DNA of 40,546 nt from positions 86,519,225 to 86,559,770 of the forward strand of contig CM044497.1 of assembly GCA_024364805.1 (NCBI GenBank). Direction: 5' to 3'. Of the stretch, positions 10,761 through 21,169 are shown piece after piece (position 1 is the first letter of the stretch; every line of letters begins with the position of its first letter). This stretch comes from Euprymna scolopes (Eukaryota > Mollusca > Cephalopoda > Sepiida > Sepiolidae). The translations under genes and the position numbers were made by a program. The notes beneath the pieces are model-generated. The model searched no databases, was not told where the DNA came from, and was given only the letters and a program-made list of their open reading frames with translations.

Positions 10761-10867
10761 GTGAAGAAATGTCAGAAATAGAACAGTTGGAAGAAAAACT
10801 CCGATCAGTGCAAGAAGAAATAAGACACAAGCGACGACAAGCCAAAGAATTGACACAGGATATTCAG
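10761..10867 (+). CDS. Internal exon of a host coiled-coil protein
   Basis: A 107-nt open segment lies between an acceptor (TTTAAACAG) and a donor (CAG|GTAAAA). The first two bases complete a split codon (upstream phase 1) and the remaining 35 codons end in phase 0. The peptide starts EEMSEIEQLEEKL and ends AKELTQDIQ. It is rich in Glu, Lys, Arg and Gln, with no Pro or Gly. Hydrophobic or small residues fall on an a/d heptad register: I6, L9, L13, V16, I20, K23, A27, L30, I34. This is strong evidence for a two- or three-stranded coiled coil. I do not recognise the protein. Codon use is balanced and unlike the surrounding AT-rich DNA. No other clear exon of the gene was found nearby, implying long introns. 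Confidence 0.75.
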
Positions 10868-10959
10868 GTAAAATTAACAGTTAACAAACGTTGTTCTCTT
10901 GTTGAAAAAAATTATTCCATTTAAATTGCAAAACATTTTTATGGTCAGCAATTCGTTTA

Positions 10960-11360
10960 TTTACCGGCTTCCCACTATAGCAAGGTTAGATGTGACGTCA
11001 GTTTATAGTGGAGATGCCAGCTCTCCAAAATAGGGATCACTCTGGATGAATTAAAAAATTTACAAAATGGAAATCGTCAGGATTCTCCAGTAAATACGCT
11101 TCAAACCACCTTGAATAAATCAATCTCTCTTTTGATTGATGCAAAACTGGTTGTGATTTGTCCTGCCAGCATTTCCCAGTAAGAAGGTGGGGGTCGTAGG
11201 ACACAGACAATAAACTAATCCTCTCTCCTGGCGAAGGCAATAATGCCTGGGGAAATAATCACTTCTTAAAACCGAACAGAATCATATTTTACTCTGATCA
11301 AGGGCGAAGGTCCATGTGGCAGGTCTACGAGAGGGAACGTCTTGGATGATTATCACAAAC
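10960..11360. other. GC-richer block, unclassified repeat candidate
   Basis: Base composition rises compared with both flanks. Neither strand shows a recognisable domain; the minus-strand frame 11037-11240 has no clear protein-like motif or splice signals. It may be the remnant of an unidentified mobile element. Confidence 0.3.
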
Positions 11361-14090
11361 GTGTATAATCATTTGATTTCTCTATTTTATTGTGAACATA
11401 AGACATTTTATGCAAAAATAGTTAATAATTGTTAAAAGTGAACAATGTTTCATCATACTTAAATTTTCCATCTGAAGTTTGATTCATTCAATATAAATTC
11501 ATATTTTTTAGAGTTTATGACAAATAGAAATACTAACTTCAGGCCTAAATTATAATTAAATGAAGATACTTTATACAGCCAGCAAAGACTGAAGAAAACC
11601 ACATTTATAGATGTCAATAATTATGAGAAGAAAAACCTGGTAATTACCAGTTTTGGTTACTTCAAATAATTCCGATATTTCAAATAAAACATTTCAACTG
11701 TTTCTGAAATTTACAAAATCATTCCAAGAAATTAAAAAAATTTTTTTAATTATACTAAGTTTTTGAAAATAATTATCATACACATGCCCTAGAGATTTCA
11801 TTTTTGTTTATACTCAAAACTACTGCTTTCAACATCCTATAAAACGGTATCAAACTTAGACGCATTGGAGTCAGTGTATAACACTATAGAGAGACTATAT
11901 TAATAAACAAAGTCAAATTATGTTTAATTGCTGTTGTTTTATAGTTAGGTCTGGGACTTATTGAGTGATGTGCTATATGAAAGAAAATAATTATTCAGAA
12001 AGTACTTCCTTCTCTCTTTCACACATATACACAAACTAGCAATATGTGTGTCTTACAAGAATGTGATATTTGTACAGATCCCTTTGAAAATATCTGGAAT
12101 CAACTTTAATTCATTTTTTTTTCAGTATTCTGTCTATAGAACCTTGAACTAAATACTCCTAGCACACAACCAGAATTAAATTCTTTCTTGTACGTTTTTT
12201 AACATTACAGTTTCGTACCATATATGAAAAAATATGTGCATATGCATAGATATATAAATATATGTATGCATAATATCGGTGAACATGAAAATGACAAAAG
12301 GTGATAAAGTGAAATATTTTGAATGCAAAAGTTCCAATTCTTTATTTTTTCCAAATTCAGTTGTGCTTAATAGTTGCTAATCTTTACTATACAAAACTAT
12401 AACTGCACGATTCTCGAAATATAACAAAAATTAAAAATTAACTTGCACAAAGGCATATACTTACATTTGTACTTATGTATGTATATGCAAAAAATAGATT
12501 TCTATGAGATGACAAAGTAGTGCAAACGATACATAAACAAAAAAATACATATAAATTTCTCTTTTTATTATTGTGAAGGTAAGACATCACTAGTTATAGA
12601 TGGAGGTGTCGATGCGTTCGAGTTTCAAATTTCAATGTGTATACACTTACTACATCTATTCATATTAGACAATTGTGATGCAAAAAAAAACGGTTGTATA
12701 TGAGGGACACTCCAAAAGTTTTTATGTTACTATATTTATGTATTTGTTTTACCATTACATTTCTACAGTATCAAGCAAAAAATTTCCTTTGTTTATATGA
12801 TCTATCCTTGTAATCTATCTTACTTCGCAGTTATCTAATTGTAATATTTATGTTGCGCTTCTAAGCTATATAGATTTAAGAAATCTATTGTTATCAATGC
12901 TTTACTGTCTTTATGAGTTTACAATCACCCCATAACTGTGACTAAAATTGTTTAATCTAACCTTATATGTTTCATTATTTGATTTGGTTTAGTTTGTTGA
13001 TATTTCAAGAGTAGGTTTCCTCATGATTCATATTTGATTTATATTTTCTATATTAAGCATAAGTTATACTCTAATCTCCTTTTTTTAATTCTTTTTTTTA
13101 TCCCCCCCCTTTATTTACTTATTTGTTTATATATCTTCTATTTTTGTTATTATTTTTATTTAGTCTGGTGTAATGCGGGATATATATATATAGCTTATAT
13201 GTGTATATGTAATTTAATTACTTGAGGCAGTGATTACATGAGAAAAAATAACATAAAGTTCTCATTGAGAAAGCTCAGTAGTGAAATAATAGAGCAATAA
13301 ATATTTTCTTTAAATGTATCCCATTTATAGTCATTGAAAAAAAAAAAACATGTGCTACATGGAAATGAACTGGCTACCAACTACTAAGTAATTTGAGTGA
13401 TTACTACATGTAAGGGCAATCTAAAACTGCATATAAATCGTGCTTGAAACTTTATGCATATATTGTTGAAAAAAAATGCATACGCATTGTATTAACTGGA
13501 AAGTTCCTATTCGTAGGCCAAAAAACTGTTGAAATATTGATTTTTCTTTCTATGCGCTGATGAAGACCAAATTGTGCACATTATAAGTTGATGGACGTTT
13601 ATATACTTATATGTCAACACTGGGGCATAAAAACAATTGCACACGAGGTTTTGACTGCATAGTTTTTGGCAAGTAATCAGTCTATAGTTGCTTGAAATTA
13701 TCTTCTCAGTGTCCTTTTGGATTAACGTGGTTCTCTTTTTAGTCATCAACTCTAGAATGTCTTATGTTGTGTACTGTTGCAGTTTCAAAATCACCATCTC
13801 CATTTTTCTTTGTTCGTCACTCCTACTGTTTCTCTTCACTTTCTTTTCCCTTAAACAAAGAACGCAATAGGCTAATACTAGCTAAACGTATAAACATATC
13901 TGGGTTCAGTGAATACTTCACCTTCCTTTTCTCTTTTCATCATCAATTTTGCTGCCCACGTCGGAACTCAAATATATCAACAAAACGCCAATAATTCAGG
14001 CATTCGACTTTTTACTTTTAGACGAAATTAGTTTAAATGGAATCAACAAACTTCTGAGCTACTTTTGATTGCATGAATTTCGTCCTAGAA
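11361..14090. other. Long AT-rich interval, no gene seen
   Basis: About 2.7 kb of AT-rich sequence with homopolymer and TA-rich patches. Open frames such as 13034-13225 (Phe/Tyr/Ile-rich) and 13507-13749 are low-complexity and lack support. A CTGATGAAGACC element near 13557-13570 resembles the SINE core motif described elsewhere in the window. A mariner-like GGGACACTCCAAAAGT lies near 12701-12717, but no partner end was found. Confidence 0.55.
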
Positions 14091-14104
14091 TTAATTAGAG
14101 TCGT

Positions 14105-14320
14105 TTGTGTGTCTTATTGGGAGCGACGCCTCTAACATCACACTGGTTAAATGAATACAGCTCGTTTCGGCCAAGTCAGACCAACTCAGCTAGGGAGTAG
14201 GAGGAGGCTCCCGAAGCGAGAACTGATGCTACCAGTCACATCGACCAAATCCACCATTCCAACAGCCGTCTTAGCAGCAGTTCAAACAGACCTTTATCAG
14301 GGCTAATAAGTTTTTTTTTT
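14105..14320 (-). mobile_element. Possible SINE remnant upstream of LINE 2
   Basis: On the minus strand this begins with a poly-A run (poly-T at 14311-14320 on the plus strand) and carries CCCTGATAAAGGTCTG and then TTGGCCGAAACGAGC. This is the paired CTGAxxAAGGTC / GAAACG motif seen in other short repeats of the window. Composition is GC-richer than the surroundings. It could instead be 5' flank of the LINE at 14330. Confidence 0.35.
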
Positions 14321-14885
14321 AATGTTCCGTTCCATCTCCTCTGGGATCTTCCGACCACTCGGTTCTATCAGTTAAGATAAAAATGAAATGCAACAAGTCT
14401 TCACACGTACCTCTCCAAAATACAGTATATTAGAACTCTATGGCTGACTATGATAGCTTCCATACATTTATATCAGATCTACCTCTGCATTCCATGTTTA
14501 AAAAGGCTGTGTCCTCTATAGTATCAGACCTGACCGAATAGTCAATTGTAGGTATAGACTGATTCATACCATCCAAAAAATGTCAACAAAAACCTAATAG
14601 CCAGCCATGGTTCTCCCCAGAATGTGCTGCTGCCATCGCGCACAGAAATGACTTTTTCCATAGCTACCAACGTAATAGATGTACTGAGACTAAATCTGCT
14701 TTCAGGACTGCCAGCAACCACTGTAAAAATTAATAAAAAATGCAAGAAAGCTATATGCTCAGTCCGTTAAATCCAAAGTAGCTGATCAGCGGCTTGGTTC
14801 CCACCAGTTTTGTTAAATAGCAAACAGAATCCTGAACAGAAGCGTTCGTCCTATCCCAACCATCATCAATGGACCTGAGATCATC

Positions 14886-16368
14886 TTGTCAGCATCAGAC
14901 AAGGCCAAACTATTTACTCAGAACTTTGCAGCTAATTCTGCCCTATGCGACCAAGGCCATCAACTCCCCGTATTTCCTCCTATAACAGACAACATGCTAT
15001 ACAACATACAAATATCTGTGCCTGATGTCGCCAAGCTAATCAAGAACCTTGATTCCAGTAAAGCAACTGGCCCTGACGGCATTCCAATTATAGTGTTGAA
15101 AAAGCTCCAACCAGAACTTGCTCCCATACTTACAAAACTGTTTAAGCATTGTTGTAAGGAGAATTGCTTCCCAACACCCTGGAAAACCTCATCAGTATGT
15201 CATGTATTTAAGAATTTAGATGACAGGTCATCTCCCTCTCAGTGCACACCAATAAGTCTCCTGTGTGTCATGAGTAAGTTGCTGGAATCCATATTAAATA
15301 AAGAAGTAGTCAACCACCTCAGCAGGAATAACCTTCTTAGTGACATGCAATATGGGTTCCATTCTGCTAGATCTACAGCAGATGTGCTAACAGTTATATC
15401 TCATAGGATTAGTGAATCTCTTGACAAAGGCTTTCTTTCTAGAGCAATTGCTCTTGACATATCAAAGACCTTTGATAAGGTATGGCCTAAAGGCCTACTT
15501 TGCAAGATTTCTAGCTATGGTATAACTGGAAATGTTTTCTCAATTATTTAATCATTTCTCTCTGGTAGGCTCATAAGAGTATTGGTTGATGGGCAGAAAT
15601 CAGAAGCCCACAGTATTAATACTGGGCCCAACTCTCTTCCTGATCTACATCAATGATCTCCTAAAACACATACTTAAATCATTTGTTGACATCTATGCTG
15701 ATGACACGACCATCTATGACAACACATCAAAGGCTGCAAATGACAAATTTTTCTCTGATTCTCTCTCCTCTGATCTTGAGCGCATGGTACAATGGGGGAA
15801 GAGGTGGCTGGTTACTTTTAATGCATCTAAAACCAAGCTTCTATCTTTACATTATCAACGCTCTGATCCCTATCTGGCATCAATTGAAATGAATGGCTCT
15901 CGTCTTGGAGAGGCTCCATGTTTTGACAAGCTTCTGGGTTTGACCTTTACTCCTGATCTGAAATGGAACACTTACATCAAATATGTTGCCAAGGCCACTG
16001 GAAAAATGGTGGGATCATTCTACTTCTCCAGTAGATATCTCACTACTGATGCAATTCTCTATCTATATAAAAGCCAAGTACGTCCAAGGATGGAGTACTG
16101 CTGCCATATCTGTGTAGGAGCTGCTAAAAACAGTCTATCCTGCCTTGACAGAGTACAAAATAGACTTCGTAGCCTGGTGGTGGATGCCCTTTTCTCTTCC
16201 CTACAACCTCTCTCCCACAGAAGGGACGTTGCGAGCCTGTCATTGTTTTATCGCTATTTACATGGTAAGTGCTCGTCTGAGCTCCAATCTCTGGTCCCCT
16301 CTCGCCAATCTTTCATGAAAAACACCCGTCTGGCTGAAACCACTGTGAGTAATTTTCCCCACTCTTAA
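14886..16368 (+). pseudogene. LINE 2 reverse transcriptase and C-terminal region
   Basis: Two long open pieces (14886-15551 and 15586-16368) in different frames. The first has SSKATGPDGIP (RT block 0/1), PISLLCVMSKLLESI, NNLLSDMQYGFHSARST and the motif-A region ALDISKTFDKVW near 15445-15487, where most relatives have KAFD. The second has the LILGPTLFLIYINDL motif B and the catalytic YADD at 15694-15705, then the thumb-like LGLTFTPDLKWN and a C-terminal LDRVQNRLRSLV and LSHRRDVASLSLFYRYLHGKC block. The protein would copy its own RNA at a nicked target. The shift between pieces removes activity. Confidence 0.85.
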
Positions 16369-16602
16369 ACTGCGGCTACATCAAAACGTAGATTCCATGG
16401 ACAAAGCTTCTTTCTTAGAACTGCACACCTGTGAAACTCTCTTCCATTTGCCTGTTTTCCACCTGACTAAAACTTGATGTCTTCAAGTCCAACATAAACA
16501 AGTTGCTGTTGAACTGCCCCCTTTAGTAAGACACTTTATCAGATCTTCATTACTAGCGATTACTACAATATTATCCCACTGATTACTGTACATGCAATAA
16601 CC

Positions 16603-16635
16603 CTTATCCCCGAGTGGCCTCCGGGCCTTGATAAG
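16603..16635 (+). other. Conserved 3'-terminal stem-loop of LINE 2
   Basis: CTTATC near the left pairs with GATAAG at the right, and an inner GGCC pairs with GGCC around a short loop, just before the A-rich tail. The same fold is kept in the copies near 8488, 8990, 27852, 37180 and 37350. By analogy with L2/CR1-type LINEs whose RT binds a 3' hairpin, this is probably the RT recognition element. Confidence 0.65.
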
Positions 16636-16671
16636 TGGTGACTTCCTTGTAAAAAAAACAAAACAAAAAGA

Positions 16672-17345
16672 ACTACCGCTTACTTCCTGAGACCCACCAG
16701 CAGCAAACCTCAATCCCAGTCTCCAGCGCTTCCAGCTCACTCTAGCAGCTTCCTACTCATTCATGCAGCCTTTCCGGCCCTTGGTGACTTCCAGCTCCTC
16801 CTGCAGCTTTCCAGCAACCTCGCTCCTTTGGCCTGTAACCTTGCTTGCACCTCACTCCTCCGGCCTGCACTGTTTCTTATACCTTGCACCCCTGGTCTGC
16901 TACCTCACTTGCACCTTGTTCCTCCGGTCTGCAACCTTGCTCGCACCTGGCTCCCTACCGACCATCCGTTCCCTAACACTGACCCCTACATTCTCAGTGC
17001 CGTCCGTTCCTTAACATTGAGCCCTGTGTTCTCAGTGTCCACAATCTGTTCTGGATTGCCCTGACGTCCACCCGATCATTCCTGACCCAGCGAGCAACCT
17101 CAACCACGCTATGTCTAGAGTACCTGTTCCAGACCTCCAGACCTTAGCCTCCAGTGACGTGCCACCTTCCTGGCGACCTGCATCCAGATCATACGACATT
17201 TTCGCTTCCTTTGCAAATAAAAAGGCGAACCGTCGTCTTTAACCAAATAACCTGCGTCTGTCATTCTTCTTTGCCTTTTTTGCTGTTTACATTTTGCCTG
17301 TTAGTTGTTGGGTCGATTGTCCCCAGACGACCGGCCCCACAACAG
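16672..17345 (+). mobile_element. GC-rich LTR-like block with internal minisatellites
   Basis: About 670 bp, C/T-rich and much richer in GC than its surroundings. It has a polyadenylation-type AATAAA near 17216-17221, then about 120 bp ending CCCCACAACA at 17336-17345, like the R-U5 end of an LTR. Four degenerate units of about 32 bp (GGYCTGCAACCTTGCTTGCAC-like) run from about 16827 to 16955. Two units of about 40 bp (CCGTTCCYTAACAYTGA...TTCTCAGTG) run from about 16968 to 17041. A clear left terminus and target duplication were not found. A solo LTR is the best guess; an unclassified repeat is possible. Confidence 0.4.
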
Positions 17346-18210
17346 TACTTTTGCATGTTGTGTAGTATTTCATAAAAGGTAGTGAATTTCTTGAATACAA
17401 ATCCATGTATTCTGTCATGATCAGATGTTTTTTTTTGTTTGCTGTTTTTAAGAGGATCTTAAGGATGCTTTTTTTTTTTAATTAATTTCTGTTTCTATAA
17501 TTTTCTGGAAGTCTTCATGCTTAATGCTATACATTGTGCATTCTCGTTCGCACATTTGATAATTTTTATTATTATTGGCATTGTTAATAGTAAATATTGA
17601 TCTGAGAAAAAAAGATGCTTTCAAGTGCTAATTTCCTACAACTTGAAATTGATCTAATTTCAAAGTTTTGTGCTTTTCAGATGTAGCACAGTGTAGTAGA
17701 ACATGTCTTTCTTACATAGAATTGATACAAATCAATCTGACAGTGGCATTGTGTTGTTGGCATGAGGTTTGATTTCGTTCAGTCCTAGAAGATCAATCGT
17801 CCCAGGTTCTACCATCTCTTTGGGAAAGGGGTTAATTTATTGCTAATTACTTGTGACCCCCCCCCCTGCCGGTAATGCTGATGAGATTACCCAGGCATTT
17901 TTTATATATCAGAGTGTGCTTACCATTGTGTGCTGTCTTATCAAACTATGCTTAACCTTGTGTTTGACCTCTTGACAAAGAAGTAAATATGTAACTTGAT
18001 GTTGGTGTTACAGATACATACTTAAATCACCTTCTAATTCTGTAAAAAGTGGATGAGTGAAGTAGCATCTAAATATAAATAATAAAGTGCAGCAATTGTG
18101 CTCATTTAAGATATGTCGGCTGTGTTTTGAGGAAATTACAGAAAGCAACAGCACTGACAAGCCATCTGAAGCAAGGAGCAATACTAATCGTAATAATTTA
18201 TATGGGTAGT
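17346..18210. other. Interval without recognised feature
   Basis: AT-rich sequence with a C9 run near 17857-17866. No exon with splice signals and no coding frame of value were seen. Confidence 0.5.
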
Positions 18211-18215
18211 AAATA

Positions 18216-18218
<3 letters not shown>

Positions 18219-18250
<32 letters not shown>
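18219..18250. repeat. (TA)16 microsatellite
   Basis: A pure TA tract immediately before the mariner-type ends at 18262-18336. Confidence 0.95.
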
Positions 18251-18254
<4 letters not shown>

Positions 18255-18340
18255 ATTACATTATGTAGCCTGACTTTGTGGGCACCCTGTAGATTATGTA
18301 ACCAGATATTATGGGCACCACTTTATGAACACCCTGTGTG
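18255..18340. repeat. Tandemly repeated mariner-type end sequence
   Basis: Two and a half degenerate units follow one another. The first is TATGTAGCCTGACTTTGTGG then GCACCCTGTAGAT; the second is TATGTAACCAGATATTATGG then GCACCACTT; a short TATGAACACCCTGTG follows. Each has the CACCCTG core of the transposon end at 1-32 and 20073-20102. The opposite end of an element was not found. Confidence 0.55.
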
Positions 18341-18365
18341 TATGTGTATATATATAATTTCTTTG

Positions 18366-18672
18366 AAACCTCTAGCCGTGATGGAGGGGAGGCTAAAACT
18401 TGCTGCTATGGTTTCAAATGATCTGAAATAACAGCAAGGGGAGACTTGATTCTAAGTGTTTCTCATATGTTATATCGCCTCTCGTTTGGAAATAGGGTAC
18501 GATTGTGAATATCTCCAGAATCAAATAATTCTTATACACTGTGAAATTTACTTTATGTATGAAAACCAAAGAGGAGAAATATAACATGAGAAATCTCCCC
18601 TTGCTGTTATTTCAGATCATTTGAAACCATAGCATCAAATTTTAGTTTCCCCTGTATTAAGGCCAGAGGTTT
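18366..18672. mobile_element. Fold-back (inverted-repeat) element A
   Basis: The left arm starts AAACCTCTAGCC and the right arm ends GGCCAGAGGTTT. The central shared block, GCTATGGTTTCAAATGATCT on the left, has its exact inverse at about 18611-18634. Arms are about 110-130 bp with a 14-base length difference. The unpaired centre is about 60 bp. No coding sequence. It is a candidate palindromic MITE; the target duplication is unclear. Confidence 0.8.
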
Positions 18673-18921
18673 AGGGGGAAATATCAGATATTTTGTCAAT
18701 CATATGCAAAACTAGGAAAACAAATGGCTTAAAATGTGTCAAAAATAGACTCTGGGTGATGGATGATTCCCTTAATGTGCGACATTAAGAGCACATTTTA
18801 CATAGCTCACTACACAATTCAGATCATTACCTTTCCAACGAGCCGTTATTTATTAAATTCTGATCAGTAGTTGCTGAGATTTGGAACTTATAAAATTGCC
18901 CCAAAAGTTGGTAGATCTATC

Positions 18922-18926
<5 letters not shown>

Positions 18927-18989
<63 letters not shown>
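18927..18989. repeat. (AC)26 microsatellite with (AT)5 end
   Basis: A pure AC tract from 18927 to 18979 followed by ATATATATATAG, ending directly at the fold-back element that starts at 18991. Confidence 0.95.
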
Positions 18990-18990
<1 letters not shown>

Positions 18991-19317
18991 TTACAATAGA
19001 AAAATGCAGCCATGAAATTAATATGGTTAAGCTTAAACATGAAAAAGTAAAGAACTAGTTAAAACTGGAAAAGAAAAGGACAAGATATTCTAGTAAAAAA
19101 TATAATAAATTAAGATATTGCAGCATTAAGAATTGATTATAATATATTATAGATTGAATTAAAAAAATTCTTAATGCTGCAATATTTTAAGTTATAAATT
19201 TATTATTTTTTTACTAGAATATCTTGTCCTTTTCTTTTCCAGTTTTAACTACTCCTTTACTTTTCCATGTTTAAGCTTAACCATATTACCATTTAGGTTT
19301 ACATGTTTCTATTGTAA
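18991..19317. mobile_element. Fold-back element B
   Basis: A 327-bp near-palindrome starting TTACAATAGAAA and ending TTTCTATTGTAA. Arms of about 145 bp (18991-19134 and 19168-19317) share long exact blocks, such as GGACAAGATATTCTAGTAAA on the left and its inverse on the right. TATGGTTAAGCTTAAACATG and its inverse are also present. The spacer is about 33 bp and AT-rich. It is non-coding. High arm identity suggests it is the youngest of the four fold-backs. Confidence 0.85.
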
Positions 19318-19955
19318 TCCATGGTTTTTCCAGGCTTCCAATAAATTCACTTGTTCTTTTTTTAATTTCAGTCTTATTTTTTTGCCCCCATAAACACATA
19401 TGTAATAATAATGTACGGCACTTGTCTGTTTTTAATAAATCCCACCAATTATCTCCCTTTCATACTTTCATTTTCTGTTTCACTTGTTATTTCTCTTTTC
19501 GAATTATTAGCAACAGTAGTCTCTGAAGTGATGTGATTGCTATGGAAACCAGTCATAAAAAGCGTCGCTCACCTACTGACATATACTTACGATTTTAAAT
19601 ACCAGAAAATTCAAAATATAGCTGAGAAGGTGATCTATAAACTGTAATAATTGTTTGAAATTTGGTCGAAAAATGAGTGAGCGGTGAAGCTTTAAAGCAG
19701 TTCAAAATGACTAAAACTGCCACCTTACCATATATTCAAACACTACTGTGTTTGAATGATATATATACTCGTAGTCAACTTGAATATTGAAATGCTCATA
19801 TCTTTGGTTCTATTCCACGAAACTAGATGAAAATTTGCAGGTTTTTTAAAGATTATAATACTATTCTATGGTTAAAATTTCATGACAATTGAAAAATTAG
19901 AACCTATATTTTCAAACCGATAAAATATGCCCAAATTTGCCTACATTTGTTTATA
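19318..19955. other. Interval without recognised gene
   Basis: AT-rich. A sequence close to an RFX X-box half-site pair (reverse complement GTTTCCATAGCAATC) lies near 19537-19553; this alone does not support a regulatory call. Confidence 0.45.
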
Positions 19956-19956
19956 T

Positions 19957-20050
19957 AGTGTCCTGGCAGGCTAGCTTTAGTTTTGCCGTTTTGGGATGAA
20001 TTTTTTTTTGTTTTGCTTGGTTGTCTCCCTTGTGGCCTTGCCAGGCCACT
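19957..20050. mobile_element. Possible 94-bp MITE
   Basis: The left end AGTGTCCTGGCAGGC is close to the inverse of the right end GCCTTGCCAGGCCACT. TA dinucleotides lie at or near both ends. It is short and non-coding. The mariner-type CACCCTGTA end follows at 20073-20102. Confidence 0.35.
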
Positions 20051-20072
20051 AATGTATATAATCTACAGCTAC

Positions 20073-20102
20073 ATAATGTAGCCAGACTTTGTGGACACCC
20101 TG
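20073..20102 (-). mobile_element. Mariner-type transposon end
   Basis: ATGTAGCCAGACTTTGTGG followed by ACACCCTG and TA. On the minus strand it reads TACAGGGTGTCC, a typical mariner terminus. It matches the ends at 1-32 and 18262-18292. No transposase or opposite terminus was found, so it is an end fragment. Confidence 0.5.
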
Positions 20103-20368
20103 TATATGATATATAAATATAGAGTGGCATAGAAATACTCAAGTTGAAGTATGAGGATATGATAAAATCGCTGTGAAAGATCCTACCTTTAGTCTTCGTT
20201 AGGACAGGCAGAGAAAGGAAATGTGTAACACATATGCTGTTTCTAATGATGTAGATACGTTCTTGTTTTAGGGATCAAAGTGACAGCTGCTTGTAGATTT
20301 TCTCATTTTAAAAAGGATTCACGCACAGACAATGCTTGAAAACTTAAAAATCTTATTGAATTTTCTTG

Positions 20369-20577
20369 TGATGTGATCCTGAGAAAGGAATATATGTCGT
20401 TTGAAGTAGCTGAGTGGTCTTGCTTCAGTTCCACTAATAAATCTGCGATGTTGCAGTATGAACAAGTATTATAGTCGAAGCAGAAGCTGGTGTACCTTTT
20501 TATGTCTCCCCAAAATGGCATCTATATCACAATATTGCAGGAGGAAAGACCCAGATGTACTTATATTCATTACATCA
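20369..20577 (-). repeat. 3' LTR of the Gypsy fossil
   Basis: Direct-repeat partner of 23571-23758, in the same orientation, with shared blocks such as TGATCCTG, GGTCTTGCTTCAGT versus TGTCTTGTTTCAGT, and GATGTACTTATATT. Ends are TGATGT and ACATCA, the expected inverted terminal bases. About 209 bp. Confidence 0.75.
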
Positions 20578-21169
20578 CCTCCACGGAGGTAAATTTTTCC
20601 GTGAAATTTATCTTTAATATCTTCTCTTATAAGAATCTGGGCATAGTCTATTTACTTTTTTCTGAGTTTTACTCATGTGTTTGCTTTAAGTTCGGGGATA
20701 TCTCCATTAGAGAATTCTGACTTATGACAGAAATGAGTTATATTATACTTCCATTGGTATCTCATTGGTACTTTCCATAACCTCTAGTGTGCTTGGGTTT
20801 CAACTGATTCCAATGTTTTTGGTATGGAAATTAATTTCCTTTCAAGTCATATATGCCCTATATATATTACCTGACCCATTCTTTTAGCTACTATTCCTCC
20901 TTCTCAAAACATTATTACAGCCCTAAGTTTTGGAAGAAAACTTTGTCCCTGGTCTCTAGATTTTAGTCATCTTCAGTTTATCTTTTGTTGATAGTTTCTT
21001 CGCCAGAATAGGCAACAGCCTGTCAAATACAGAACATATTTTTCTCGCAAACTTTAACTCTGTTGACGATAAACATGACATCATATTCATGTTTGGCGTG
21101 ATTCTATAAATTGACAAAAAATTCTGAATACTTTTATTTGTGTCTACACCTTGATTCTTCTTTAGAGCT

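Larger units (their letters stand above)
14330..16658 (+). mobile_element. CR1/Jockey-group LINE, 5'-truncated
   Basis: A non-LTR retrotransposon copy starting inside the endonuclease-RT linker and running through RT, a C-terminal domain, the 3' UTR hairpin (16603-16635) and an A-rich tail (16649-16670). No RNase H domain follows the RT, in contrast to the LINE at 32-5007. Three or more frame interruptions are visible, at least one between 15551 and 15586 inside the RT, so this copy is inactive but fairly young. At least six other fragments of the family occur in the window, all keeping the 3' end. Clade name is tentative. Confidence 0.85.

Noticed and set aside
12110-12175. Acceptor-like TTTTTTTTCAG followed by a possible exon
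   Set aside because: All three frames close within a few codons and no donor is present.
13034-13225. Open frame rich in Tyr, Ile, Phe (membrane-like)
   Set aside because: Comes from T-rich low-complexity DNA; the apparent membrane segment is a composition effect.
16763-17064. Open frames of 78-83 codons with Leu/Pro/Ser-rich products
   Set aside because: They follow from the C/T-rich minisatellites; no recognisable domain, no splice context.
18008-18256. Minus-strand frame beginning with Tyr-Ile repeats
   Set aside because: The start lies in the (TA)n tract; no protein-like sequence follows.
19537-19553. RFX X-box-like GTTTCCATAGCAATC (minus strand)
   Set aside because: A single imperfect match in non-coding DNA with no nearby promoter or gene start.
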